From Nostoc sp. PCC 7524 (GTDB taxonomy: Bacteria; Cyanobacteriota; Cyanobacteriia; Cyanobacteriales; Nostocaceae): 64,000 nucleotides of DNA. Both the position numbers and the translations under genes were made by a program. Numbering within the stretch: the stretch's first letter is position 1; each line of letters starts with the position of its first letter. This document shows, piece by piece, positions 24,736 through 33,819 of the stretch. The notes beneath the pieces are model-generated. The model saw nothing but the letters and a program-made list of their open reading frames with translations. It ran no database searches and had not been told where the DNA came from. The stretch is from positions 2,323,501 through 2,387,500 of the forward strand of contig NC_019684.1 in NCBI RefSeq assembly GCF_000316645.1, given 5' to 3'.

Positions 24736-25488
24736 CTATAAAATATCTGGGTCTAAACCGAGCGATCGCAATCTTTGCGCCAATCGTTCAGCCCGTTGCC
24801 TTTCTTGTTCGGCTCGTTCCTCTAAAGTGGGAATCCAGTTACCTGCAACATCATACCAACGCAGCCATAAACCTTCTGTTTGTTGATAGCACCCCTGCCA
24901 AACCCCCAAACCTAACTGTAATTCCTCAAACCAGAATTTCGGTTCTACAAGTTCTACTGCTTGATATCGCGTGCCTGTTAATTCAAACACTCGCAACAAA
25001 TTTTGGTAACGGTCAAACACAACGTAATAAGGAATGCGTAAATTCTGTTCATACACTTGCCATTTTGTCGGGGGTTTATTAGCGTCCCTTAATGTTTGCC
25101 CCAAATCTTCTGCTTCCGTACCTAGTGAAAGTAATTCTACTACTAAAAATGGTGCAACTGCTTCTTGCCAAACAACATAGCTCAGACGCATTTCTTGTTG
25201 TTGTTGAGCGCGAGATACACCTAATACCAAAAACCAATCTGGTCTTTTATGCCATAACCGCTTACGAGCATCGTAATACAAATTTAAGTCTGTACCAATG
25301 AACATTTCCCCAGTCGGGTAAGTTGGTGATTGACAGGTTTCCCGCAAAAGTTGGGGTTGGAAGTCGTGAAATTCGTCGGGCAAACCAGGCTCCTCTGGAT
25401 CTTCGCTGGGAAGATCGTACATTGTCGGTAGGACTTCACTGGGGGGAAGAGGTGGATCAGTTTGGTACATACTCGTCTTGATTACCAT
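24736..25488 (-). CDS. Uma2-family endonuclease-like protein (250 aa)
   Basis: A Uma2 (DUF820) protein: a PD-(D/E)XK nuclease fold family present in many copies in cyanobacteria and of unproved function. Evidence is DLNLYYDARKRLWHKRPDWF, LVLGVSRAQ, VAPFLVVELLSLGTEAEDLG with the acidic E of the active site, and VYEQNLRIPYYVVFDRYQNL. The tail WIPTLEERAEQERQRAERLA is the characteristic charged coiled-coil end of the family. Next to it is a DUF29 gene, another lineage-expanded family. Neither has an evident link to glycan synthesis. Confidence 0.85.
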   Translation of the reverse strand: MVIKTSMYQTDPPLPPSEVLPTMYDLPSEDPEEPGLPDEFHDFQPQLLRETCQSPTYPTGEMFIGTDLNLYYDARKRLWHKRPDWFLVLGVSRAQQQQEMRLSYVVWQEAVAPFLVVELLSLGTEAEDLGQTLRDANKPPTKWQVYEQNLRIPYYVVFDRYQNLLRVFELTGTRYQAVELVEPKFWFEELQLGLGVWQGCYQQTEGLWLRWYDVAGNWIPTLEERAEQERQRAERLAQRLRSLGLDPDIL

Positions 25489-25516
25489 AATGATCTTAAA
25501 TCACATTTGCATTTTA

Positions 25517-25987
25517 TTATTTATTCATTGCTTTTTCAAAATCGTCTGTAGTGTTACACAAAAATTCGGGATTTAATATTTCTTCAATGCTATAAGGACA
25601 AGCTTCTAAAAAAGTAGCCAAAACTAATCCTGTTTCTGCCGATGCTTCCCTGCGTGCATTCCGATAAGCTTTAGGTAAAATATCAGGAATATACTGCTGT
25701 AAACTCGGTTTTTCTGCTAACAAATCCTGTAAATCATCTCTTTGGTTAGCAATAGTGGTAAACCAACTGATAGAACGTTTTGTAGGCTGATATTGCCACT
25801 TAAGTAAATGAGCTAATAAAACTACTAAGCGGTTTTTTAACTCATTTTTTTCTCTAATGCCCATAGCATCTAACTCTTCCACCAGATTTTCCCAGTCTAA
25901 AGCTGTTAAATCTCGGTTAGTTAGGGCTAACTGTTGCTGATTTATCCAAGCTAAAAAATCTGTTTCGTAGAGAGATGACTGAGACAT
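25517..25987 (-). CDS. DUF29 family protein (156 aa)
   Basis: The opening LYETDFLAWINQQQLALTNR and the segment LDWENLVEELDAMGIREKNE, then LLAHLLKWQYQPTKRSISWF, are the hallmark of DUF29, a helical family widespread in cyanobacteria and often near toxin-antitoxin or transposon material. Its function is unknown. It reads in the same direction as the Uma2 gene, 28 bp away, so they may share a transcript. Confidence 0.87.
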   Translation of the reverse strand: MSQSSLYETDFLAWINQQQLALTNRDLTALDWENLVEELDAMGIREKNELKNRLVVLLAHLLKWQYQPTKRSISWFTTIANQRDDLQDLLAEKPSLQQYIPDILPKAYRNARREASAETGLVLATFLEACPYSIEEILNPEFLCNTTDDFEKAMNK

Positions 25988-26054
25988 AAAACCTACACTA
26001 CTCTTAACTATTAGACATCTCCGGTAATTAAATGTGCGTAGTTTGAAACCCTTA

Positions 26055-26080
26055 TAGAGACGTTCTATAGAACGTCTCTA
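26055..26080. repeat. Perfect 26-bp palindrome (TAGAGACGTTC half-site)
   Basis: TAGAGACGTTCTA and its exact complement form a 26-bp perfect palindrome. A related palindrome with the same outer TAGAGACG lies at 52724-52750, also preceded by CCTTA. This looks like a dispersed hairpin repeat and could also end transcription of the gene on its right. It is followed by CCTTCATTTTCCC, so terminator activity on the plus strand is possible but weak. Confidence 0.7.
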
Positions 26081-26166
26081 CCTTCATTTTCCCAGATGTC
26101 TATTACTAATTATATCAACAGCCATAAACATTGCTGTTTGCTTGTATTTCATTAAAATGTCAAGCT

Positions 26167-26595
26167 TTAACCTACGCAGTGAAAAGCATTGAGGGTATGT
26201 AAGCTCACCTGTTTAGCGTTCTTGCGCGTAAACTCCCCCACTGAAGGATTACCATGAGGATCAATCACCCCTGTCACCTGCTGCCATAACTCTCTGGGTG
26301 CTAAAGAAATCTCATAGGTGCGATCGCTACACTGCCTGACATGATACCAGTTTTTTTGCTGGCACTCTTCACACCAAAAAGCCTCTAACCATTCTCCCTC
26401 TACGGGAACTGCCGTTTTATTGGCTATTAACAACGACGCAGCCCGGCGACTTAAGCCCCGTTGTTGTAACTGACTCGGTTGGTCAGCAAACATTCTATAT
26501 TTCTGACTGACGCTATCCATGTAACCGCCATGAATAGGACAATAGATAGCTCTACGTTTTGAACGTTTCCGATTTCGGTCACACCTTCTCTGCAA
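26167..26595 (-). CDS. Small conserved-type protein with cysteine pairs (142 aa)
   Basis: I do not recognise a named family. The start is TTG at 26595, chosen because a strong AGGAGG (26601-26606 complement) sits 5 bp upstream; no ATG gives a comparable site. The N-terminus is strongly basic (QRRCDRNRKRSKRRAIYCPI). Cysteines occur as C-P-I-H near residue 19 and C-E-E-C in the middle (WLEAFWCEECQQKNWYHVRQ), a pattern suitable for zinc binding. It may be nucleic-acid binding, but that is inference. The region to its right (26596-26922) holds no convincing gene. Confidence 0.6.
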   Translation of the reverse strand: MQRRCDRNRKRSKRRAIYCPIHGGYMDSVSQKYRMFADQPSQLQQRGLSRRAASLLIANKTAVPVEGEWLEAFWCEECQQKNWYHVRQCSDRTYEISLAPRELWQQVTGVIDPHGNPSVGEFTRKNAKQVSLHTLNAFHCVG

Positions 26596-26922
26596 TTCGA
26601 CCTCCTAATGTAAATAAACATTGAACTAGGAAGGTTACGTTTGGAGGGACTGAGATCAATAAGACCATCGAAGCCCAACTCCTAAAAACTAGCACCCTAA
26701 TATTTAGAGAAAGTATTGAATTTTATCTTTGCTAATTAGTCTTGTTAAAGCCAAGACTCTGAGAAATTTTGTAACAAGATGAACAAGTAATTTTTCATCT
26801 CCTAAGTTTGGATTGTTACCTGTATTTCTCCTTAATAACTTATACCACGAATGGGTAATTTCTATACATGAAGTTGTTTGAAACATAGATGAAAATCATG
26901 TAATGACCAGAATTTCATCAAC
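26596..26922. other. Gap without a supported gene
   Basis: This 327-bp stretch holds the ribosome binding site of the gene on its left and AT-rich sequence. A minus-strand frame of 60 codons (26704-26886) has no ribosome binding site and no domain-like content. No repeat or hairpin was recognised. Confidence 0.5.
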
Positions 26923-28272
26923 TTACTTATTATTCATTGGAGAGATATTTGTGATCTCATCATTAAACAAAGCCTGATGCAAAACATCCAGGTATTGTTG
27001 AGAGATGACTTTAGGTGTAAAGTGCGATCGCAGATACTGACGACCGGCTTTACCCATACGCTCTTTTAGTTCTTGGTCACGATTGAGCAAGCGGATAAAC
27101 TGCGCTAGTCCATGACCATCGCCATTATCAAATGTTGCCCCACAGTCGGCTTCTGCAATTAGTTGTCTCAGGTATGAGTGGGGTGAACAGACTACCGCCA
27201 ATGGTCTCCCGGCTGCTAAAGCTGAGTATAACTTGCTAGGGACAACTAAACTTTCACTAGATGGGTCAATACTCACCAAAGATAAATCGCAAGCTGTCAG
27301 AGAATAAGGCAAAACTTGTTTGTCTTGATAAGGTAAAAAGGTAAAATTATTTAGCCCTAATTGATTCACTTGGGCAATTAATTCTTCTCTTTTGGCTCCC
27401 CCACCAATACATACAAATTGTATTGGCTCGTCTTGCAGTTCAATAGCAGCCTTTAATAAGGTATCGATGTCATGACAACGCCCCATATTCCCAGAGTACA
27501 GGACAGTGAACTTATTCACTAAGTCATACTTCCAAGCAAACCAATTTTCCTGCTTGGCAATCGGTACGATTAACTCAGGGTTAGCCCAGCTATGAATCAC
27601 AGAGGTTTTATGCGCTACTTGGGGACAGTGCGCTAAAACACGCTGTTTCATCCCAGGACTCAAAACTACAATACCTTTAGCCTTGAGCCAAACTCGCTTA
27701 TTAATTGCCTGCCAAAGCTTTGCTATCCAGTTATGCTTAGATACTACACCGAGTGCGATCGCAATATCTGGGTAGAGATCATAGATGATGCAGACATAGG
27801 GCAATTTGAATAGTAGGTTGGCTAAATAACCCACAACTGGCAAGAATGGTGGAGCTGTAGTTATTAATAATACATTGTTACGCCGCCAAGCTCTGAACAG
27901 ATAGAGTAGAGCGCGTAAGGTATATAAAACCCCATTTACCGCCTTACCACGAATTCTACCTGGCCACAGTTGAGCAGTGCGCGATCGTTGAATCTTAATT
28001 CCATCAACACGTTCAAAAGACGGAGCCGTGTTAGAGCTAAACGCATATCCAGGCTGACTGGTAAAAACCTCGATATTTACTCCTTGCTGCTCTAACTGTT
28101 TTACAAGTTCCTCTATCAATTGACCTGTAGCAGCATAGTCTGGCGGAAAAAATTGCGTAATTACAGATAACTTAATTGATTGCTGAACATTAAGAGAATG
28201 CTCATATTCATCCGCCGACGGAATAGAAATGGATGGCGTTAACTTTTGATTAATCCATTCATTGAGCTTCAT
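26923..28272 (-). CDS. Glycosyltransferase family 4, WbuB-like (449 aa)
   Basis: A long GT4 enzyme: KLSVITQFFPPDYAATGQLI, NNVLLITTAPPFLPVVGYLA, LPYVCIIYDLYPDIAIALGV and VLYSGNMGRCHDIDTLLKAA lead to LSLVSIDPSSESLVVPSKLY, in which SESLVVPSK is the WbuB-type donor motif. WbuB-group enzymes transfer N-acetylated amino sugars to lipid-linked oligosaccharide. The first 35 residues precede the fold and are variable; an internal start is possible. It is the most upstream minus-strand gene of the island, with a 1.3-kb non-coding region before it. Confidence 0.86.
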   Translation of the reverse strand: MKLNEWINQKLTPSISIPSADEYEHSLNVQQSIKLSVITQFFPPDYAATGQLIEELVKQLEQQGVNIEVFTSQPGYAFSSNTAPSFERVDGIKIQRSRTAQLWPGRIRGKAVNGVLYTLRALLYLFRAWRRNNVLLITTAPPFLPVVGYLANLLFKLPYVCIIYDLYPDIAIALGVVSKHNWIAKLWQAINKRVWLKAKGIVVLSPGMKQRVLAHCPQVAHKTSVIHSWANPELIVPIAKQENWFAWKYDLVNKFTVLYSGNMGRCHDIDTLLKAAIELQDEPIQFVCIGGGAKREELIAQVNQLGLNNFTFLPYQDKQVLPYSLTACDLSLVSIDPSSESLVVPSKLYSALAAGRPLAVVCSPHSYLRQLIAEADCGATFDNGDGHGLAQFIRLLNRDQELKERMGKAGRQYLRSHFTPKVISQQYLDVLHQALFNDEITNISPMNNK

Positions 28273-29001
28273 CGATGTATCCTAGACCTAGTAAAGTTTG
28301 TTGACGACACCACCGAACTACCCAAGCCATTAATGAATATACAAGTATAAAGTTCCACTTTACATTTGCCTGATAATCTTTATATTTGATGCTGTTGACC
28401 AAGATAATTTGTAGTAAACTCAGTCTTCGCACTTTTTTCTTTATGGAACACTCAAACCAATAGGAACACAACACACTATAGATATCTAGCCAGTAGAAAA
28501 ACTTAGATATTTTAATTGGGAAACACTGAGTTATAAGCCTCAGTTATACTACAGACTTTGAGAAAAGTTTTTTGTTGTTCAACTACTTAACTCTCAGGGT
28601 ATCTACCATCCTTGACCTCGCTTAATACTTACATCATTAAGTATTTGTAATGACAAATAAATGTCATTATTTACTGAGGATATCATTGTTAAATTTGATT
28701 TTGGTTATACTTTTATTTAAATTTAACATCATACGCATTTTTGCTTAGATACGTTTTTGACTACCCAAGCATACCATGTTTCAATCTTGCACAGTATTCT
28801 TCATTAAAAATTTAATTTAACAAAATATACCTAAACCAAATCTTTATAAATCAAGATACTATACATTTAACACATATTTTTCTATATATAATCTAAAAGA
28901 TGTTGCCATCTTATGCTCTATAAATACACTTAAAAAAGTTAATGCTAGTAACGTGATTGTAAGATTGTGGGCAATACATATCATGATTAACCATAACAAT
29001 A
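28273..29001. other. AT-rich non-coding stretch upstream of the divergent glycan genes
   Basis: This is the first half of the 1.3-kb gap between the leftward GT4 gene and the rightward autokinase gene. A 71-codon frame on the minus strand (28259-28474) overlaps the GT4 start and is not protein-like. I see no conserved gene. Its size suggests a long divergent control region or decayed sequence. Confidence 0.45.
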
Positions 29002-29155
29002 TATAGGACTCGTATTTGATTTCTGTTGGCGTAGCCTGCGCTAGCGCATAAAAAACTCAGTATACCCCTACTCTCTCCTTTCCTATTGCCTATTGCAAGA
29101 GTGCCTATTGCCTGACTACGCAGATAATTTTAGAAATCAAAGCGAATTCCTATAT
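29002..29155. repeat. MITE-like element in the divergent intergenic region
   Basis: The left end TATAGGACTCGTATTTGATT and the right end AATCAAAGCGAATTCCTATA are inverted repeats with one gap and a few mismatches, and both are flanked by TA-rich DNA. The interior has a GGCGTAGCCTGCGCTAGCGC dispersed repeat and heptameric CCTATTG units. It encodes nothing. TA at both borders would fit a transposase of the IS630 type, by inference only. Confidence 0.55.
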
Positions 29156-29337
29156 AAGAGATTAGTTATCACGTAAAAATTAAATGGATGTCGCTTAGTG
29201 CAAGATACCCTGATGAAGATTTACTTTATAAACAGGTTTTAAGTATTAAGTTTAAATTAAAGTATGTTTTTTATCCATACTATATAATGGTTACAATCTC
29301 AAATGGAATTGGCAGACAAATCTAGGAATCCGATTTA

Positions 29338-29430
29338 ATATGTGAAAGATACTTAGGTAAGGCTTTGTCCACTATCTATAAGTTTTGTTCACTAAAGCCC
29401 ACCCTAAATTACTTAAAATCTTTCACATAT
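29338..29430. repeat. Inverted repeat upstream of the autokinase gene
   Basis: ATATGTGAAAGAT (29338-29350) and its exact complement (29418-29430) are 13-bp arms, with further partial pairing inside (AAGGCTTTGT and ACTAAAGCCC). The element sits 185 bp before the preferred start of the Wzc-type gene. It may be a small mobile element or a regulatory hairpin; no T-run follows, so it is not an evident terminator. Confidence 0.55.
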
Positions 29431-29614
29431 CATTTAGAATTTCTATATGAAGTATAATTTATAACTTTTGGCGTATCCTAACAGTAGTGCCTACAGTTCA
29501 AATAAGTGTATAATAAAATACTTTTTATTTCGCTGTGATTTACACCAGCAGAGCAGATGAATAGTATTGGTTTTATTAATTAATAGAATACTGAAAAAAA
29601 TCATCATCAATCAT

Positions 29615-31786
29615 ATGGACAATCAAGCATATAAGCATTCAAATTCTGAAAATAATAGAAACTCCATCACTCCATTTTTTCCACAGCAAAATAATCCTGG
29701 AAATGAGGAGCAAGGTGAGGAATGGAATTATCAAGAATTTCTGGGTCTGTTGCAGCGCCGAGTGGTAGTCATTGTAGGGGTTGCAACAACTGTGATGGTA
29801 GGCGTAGTTATTAACTTGATCCTAAATCCCAAACCAGCAGAATATGAAAGCAATTTTCAGATGCTGGTTGAACCTGTTACTGATGACACCAAAGTAGTTG
29901 ATATTGTTAAAGAAGGTAATCCAGCGAATAAATCTACTTTAGATTATGATAGCCAAATTTTAGTCCTTAAGAGTCCTGAACTAATTTCCAACAGCATTAG
30001 TCAACTTGTCAAAGATTATCCACATATTAACTATAGATATATAATCAAATCCCTTAATATTGTTCGTATAGGTGAAACCAAGATTCTCAGAGTTAGTTAT
30101 CGAAGTAAAAATGCACTGGAGTCCAAAGCAGTATTAGACAAAATTGCTCAGGAATATTTAGAATATAGCCAAGAGCAACGTCAAACTAGACTACGCCAAG
30201 GAATACAATTTATTGACAAAGAATTACCATCTCTCAGAAATAGAGTAGAGCAAATTCAGAGAGAATTGCAAATTTTTCAACAAAAGTATAACTTTGATAG
30301 CCCAGAATCCCGTGCAGATCAAATCGCTGGACAGATTGCTAATTTAGCTCAACAAAAGCAAGCACTGGAACTACAACTAGCGCAGGCTAGTGCCAATGTT
30401 GCTTTCTTACAAAGTGACGAAGGAAAGAAAGCAGTATTGGATAGTTATCCTGTGTATCAAACATTAAATAGTGAATTGCGCCAATTAGATATTCAAATTG
30501 CCACTACATCAGTGCTTTTACAAGACGAAAATCCTAATATCATCACATTGAAAGAGAAGCGAGAAAAGCTAGTACCAATCATACAGCAAGAATCGGATCG
30601 ATATATACGAACCAAGCGAGCAGAAGCAGAGTCTGCTCTTAAGTCTTTAGAGGTTAACCAAAAAGCCTTAGAAAAAAGTCAACAAAGCTTGGAACAACAA
30701 CGCCAACAATTACCGACTCTATCGAGAAGATATACAGAACTACAGCGCAAATTACAAATTGCAACTGATAGTCTCAATCGTTTTTTATCTACCCGCGAAA
30801 ATTTGCAAATTCAAAATTCTCAAACAGAAATGGGTTGGCAGTTGATTAAAGAACCTGAACTGCCAACATCTCCTGTCGTTTCTTCCAGTATCATCAGCGA
30901 TGTCATTCAAGGATTTGCTGTGAGTATCTTCTTGGCTATTGGTGCGGCATTACTCATGGAAAAACTGGATCCTACTTACCACAATGCCCGGAGCCTCAAA
31001 GATAAAGTAAAACTTCCCCTGTTAGGAACTATTCCTTTCGATGAGCAATTATACAAGGGAAAATCGCAAACCATCAAACCGCAAAACTCCATTATTAAAT
31101 TGTCAGATTCATTGCCTGAAACGATTACTGGGGTAGCTACTGTAGCAGAGCAAGACTATAGTAACTATTCCACACAATTTGTCGAAGCTTTACGGGTACT
31201 TTATACAAATATTCAATTGTTAAATACTGATCGTCAAATACGATCTATTACTATTAGTTCCGCCATGCCAGGTGATGGCAAATCTACAATTGCTTTTTAT
31301 CTAGCTCAAATAGCTACTGCTATGGGGCAACGAGTATTACTTGTAGATGGAGATTTGCGTCAACCCAAAATTCACGAGTTGTCAAATCTCAATAATTTGT
31401 GGGGTTTAAGTAGTTTAATTACATCAAATTTGCCAGTTGAAGAAGTAGTGAGAAAACTACCTGCTATGAACACATTATCTGTAATTACTGCTGGGCCTAT
31501 TCCACCTGATGCTACAAAATTGCTCTCATCGGAAAAAATGAAGCGACTGATGACAGATTTCTATAATACCTTTGACTTAGTTATTTATGATGCGCCTCCT
31601 TTAGTTGGATTAGCTGATGCTAGTCTAATAGCTCCCCAAACAGACGGTATTTTGATGGTAGTGAGAATGGATAAAACAGAGCGTTCCGTATTTGAGAGAA
31701 CTTTAGCTGATCTGAAAATAGCACCTATTAATATTTTAGGTGTAGTTGCAAATGGACAGAAAAGTAATGTCAACAGTTACTATTAA
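29615..31786 (+). CDS. wzc: Wzc-type polysaccharide tyrosine autokinase (723 aa)
   Basis: A polysaccharide co-polymerase fused to a BY-kinase. N-terminal Wzz domain with a first membrane span (VVVIVGVATTVMVGVVINLI), a long periplasmic coiled coil (about 190-400, e.g. LQRKLQIATDSLNRFL) and a second span (VIQGFAVSIFLAIGAALLME). The cytoplasmic kinase has Walker A SSAMPGDGKST near residue 549, Walker A' LLVDGDLRQP near 575 and Walker B LVIYDAPPL near 655. The C-terminal tyrosine cluster is short, only NSYY. Such proteins control glycan chain length and export. The ATG at 29615 is preferred to the TTG at 29567, whose extra 16 residues are not domain-like. It ends 20 bp from the convergent oxygenase gene. 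Confidence 0.9.
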   Translation: MDNQAYKHSNSENNRNSITPFFPQQNNPGNEEQGEEWNYQEFLGLLQRRVVVIVGVATTVMVGVVINLILNPKPAEYESNFQMLVEPVTDDTKVVDIVKEGNPANKSTLDYDSQILVLKSPELISNSISQLVKDYPHINYRYIIKSLNIVRIGETKILRVSYRSKNALESKAVLDKIAQEYLEYSQEQRQTRLRQGIQFIDKELPSLRNRVEQIQRELQIFQQKYNFDSPESRADQIAGQIANLAQQKQALELQLAQASANVAFLQSDEGKKAVLDSYPVYQTLNSELRQLDIQIATTSVLLQDENPNIITLKEKREKLVPIIQQESDRYIRTKRAEAESALKSLEVNQKALEKSQQSLEQQRQQLPTLSRRYTELQRKLQIATDSLNRFLSTRENLQIQNSQTEMGWQLIKEPELPTSPVVSSSIISDVIQGFAVSIFLAIGAALLMEKLDPTYHNARSLKDKVKLPLLGTIPFDEQLYKGKSQTIKPQNSIIKLSDSLPETITGVATVAEQDYSNYSTQFVEALRVLYTNIQLLNTDRQIRSITISSAMPGDGKSTIAFYLAQIATAMGQRVLLVDGDLRQPKIHELSNLNNLWGLSSLITSNLPVEEVVRKLPAMNTLSVITAGPIPPDATKLLSSEKMKRLMTDFYNTFDLVIYDAPPLVGLADASLIAPQTDGILMVVRMDKTERSVFERTLADLKIAPINILGVVANGQKSNVNSYY

Positions 31787-31805
31787 TCAATATTAATCTG
31801 AGACT

Positions 31806-32624
31806 TTACTTTCTGTAAAAATGTGGTTTTTTAATTCCATGTTTGAAGATTTTACGAATGATATTTCTTAACCTAGCATCTCCTTGTAACACTATATCTC
31901 TGAGTTTTTGTTCTGGGCGACCTCTAAAGGAAGTGACGTGATAATATTTTTCTGTAGCAGCAGGTTTTGGTGAAAAGTAATAGTTGGATACACAGCAACG
32001 ACGACCGTGATGTTTAATAGGGCTAACGGAGTGCAAAGAAGTTCTATTTGTCACCATAATCACCAGGCGGTTAAATTTACTGTGAATAGTTCTACAGGGC
32101 TGCTTTAAACCTTGATCCCACAATTCTAGATTGCCGCCATAGTCTTCTTGCCAGTCTGGCGTTACATAATACAGTAAATTCAAAACCCGATAATTATTAA
32201 TATCCTTATCATGGGAGTTATCAAGATGAGGATTTAAAAAGCAGCCATATTCCATTAAACTGACACCAGCAGCATAGAGATATTCATCTGGCAATAATTT
32301 TTCAAATCCAGTGATATCTGCAATCAAATTAACTACTCTGGTATCCTGAAAAGCATAAATAATTTCTTCCAAAATAGGACTGTATTTATTTAATTGTATT
32401 CCCACATATTTATGCTCTCGAATATCTTTCAATTGCAATAGTTTTTCTTTATCAGGAAAAGCATTGTAAATCTCCATAACATCACTTTCGTTTAACAAAT
32501 CATCTACATAACAACTTTGGATGCGATTTTCTCTAGAAAAATCATTTCTCAAAGAAGACTTGTATTGTTCAAGTCTATGGGAAATTTGCTCCGCGTAATA
32601 ATTACGTAAATTTGTGTTTAGCAT
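31806..32624 (-). CDS. 2-oxoglutarate/Fe(II) oxygenase, prolyl-hydroxylase type (272 aa)
   Basis: Iron and cosubstrate residues are visible: the H-x-D pair in GCFLNPHLDNSHDKDINNYR and the distal histidine in LVIMVTNRTSLHSVSPIKHH, with an arginine (HGRRCCVSNYYFSPK) for the 2-oxoglutarate carboxylate. LLYYVTPDWQEDYGGNLELW is the typical strand between them. These enzymes hydroxylate proteins or small molecules using oxygen and 2-oxoglutarate. Neighbours are a Wzc kinase and a methyltransferase; a role in glycan or glycolipid modification is possible but not shown. The target is unknown. Confidence 0.85.
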   Translation of the reverse strand: MLNTNLRNYYAEQISHRLEQYKSSLRNDFSRENRIQSCYVDDLLNESDVMEIYNAFPDKEKLLQLKDIREHKYVGIQLNKYSPILEEIIYAFQDTRVVNLIADITGFEKLLPDEYLYAAGVSLMEYGCFLNPHLDNSHDKDINNYRVLNLLYYVTPDWQEDYGGNLELWDQGLKQPCRTIHSKFNRLVIMVTNRTSLHSVSPIKHHGRRCCVSNYYFSPKPAATEKYYHVTSFRGRPEQKLRDIVLQGDARLRNIIRKIFKHGIKKPHFYRK

Positions 32625-32896
32625 TTTTAATTAATTTTCGTAATAACTTAAGCTACAACCTATAAAGCCGATACTTCTGACATGGATATTTGTAAACTTT
32701 GGATGTTCTCCTTGATGAATATTTGAATTATTTTTGTGTTTTTTTGATAAATTCATTCATGTTTAATTGTCAACCAGAGTTGTACATAAATTTTGTGTGA
32801 TTTTTAAATTGTGTCATATCCAATGGTCAAGTTAATTTGGTATATTCATGATAACAACAATATAGATAAGTAAATTTACTCCTAAATACACAGTAT

Positions 32897-33793
32897 ATGT
32901 TAACACAAAAACATCAAGGTATACTTCAGTATTTTGCCCAACTAGATCAAGTTGAGAGATGGGATGAGGATATTGTTGTTTGCAAAATTTTACATCCAAC
33001 TCCAGCAATTGAGGCCAACAGTTATTACTTTGGACATCCCCAATGGGGACTGAACTATTTTGGAGCTTGTCACAGAGATGAACGTTTTGTAGAACTGTGG
33101 CAAGCTGTTATTGGTAATTGGGATGGCAAAGTTGTTGTAGATATTGGCTGTGGCCCTGGCAACCTGTATGCCTCTTTGAAAGAATCTTGTGGTGAACCTG
33201 AGTTGTTAATTGGTGTAGACGTTTCACTCGGCGCTTTAAAAATGGCTCGCCAACTCGGATACAAGGCAGTCCTGGCAGATGCCCAAAATTTACCTTTTGT
33301 TTCTGGTTTTGCAGATATTGTGATGCTTAATGCTTGCTTACATCACTGCGATGATATGGCAAAAGTTTTGCAGGAGGCAGCTAAGTTAGTTCGTCCTGGG
33401 GGACTATTAATTACAGATCATGATCCACAGCTAAGTGCCTATCAGTTAAAAGGTTTGGGGTTGCTGTTGTGGGAGTTACGTCTGCCAATTTACAAATGTC
33501 TGCAACGAGGTGGACACTCTACAAATGAGGAACAACGCTGGGGTTTGGCAACGGAGGTACATCATAAAGCAAATGATGGTATAACACCAGAGATGTTTTA
33601 CGAAGTCCTAGAACCCCACGGTTTTGCTGTGCAGGTTTATCCCCATAATCATACAGTAGGCGCAGAGGCATTAAAGGGGAACTACGGTAGACCATTTTGG
33701 AAGTACCGTGTAGCTCAGATATTATCAGGTATAGATCCCAAATCTCCAGAGGCTGCTTTATCTTTGATGTGTGTTGCCACTCGTACAGCCTAA
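32897..33793 (+). CDS. Class I SAM-dependent methyltransferase (298 aa)
   Basis: VVVDIGCGPGNLYASLKE is the S-adenosylmethionine-binding motif, LLIGVDVSLGALKMARQLGY gives the acidic residue that holds the ribose, and FADIVMLNACLHHCDDMAKV and AKLVRPGGLLITDHDPQLSA follow in order. The N-terminal 80 residues (ANSYYFGHPQWGLNYFGACH) are not part of the usual fold and may bind the substrate. It is convergent with the GT2 gene on the right. The gap before it (32625-32896) is AT-rich and presumably holds divergent promoters for it and the oxygenase. The substrate is unknown. Confidence 0.85.
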   Translation: MLTQKHQGILQYFAQLDQVERWDEDIVVCKILHPTPAIEANSYYFGHPQWGLNYFGACHRDERFVELWQAVIGNWDGKVVVDIGCGPGNLYASLKESCGEPELLIGVDVSLGALKMARQLGYKAVLADAQNLPFVSGFADIVMLNACLHHCDDMAKVLQEAAKLVRPGGLLITDHDPQLSAYQLKGLGLLLWELRLPIYKCLQRGGHSTNEEQRWGLATEVHHKANDGITPEMFYEVLEPHGFAVQVYPHNHTVGAEALKGNYGRPFWKYRVAQILSGIDPKSPEAALSLMCVATRTA

Positions 33794-33819
33794 TACGAAA
33801 ACATGGGTTGCCAGCTTTG

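Noticed and set aside
26704..26886. 60-codon minus-strand ORF
   Set aside because: No ribosome binding site, no recognisable composition of a conserved protein, and it lies in an AT-rich gap.
28259..28474. 71-codon minus-strand ORF overlapping the GT4 start
   Set aside because: It overlaps the first codons of a well-supported gene and has no family-like content.
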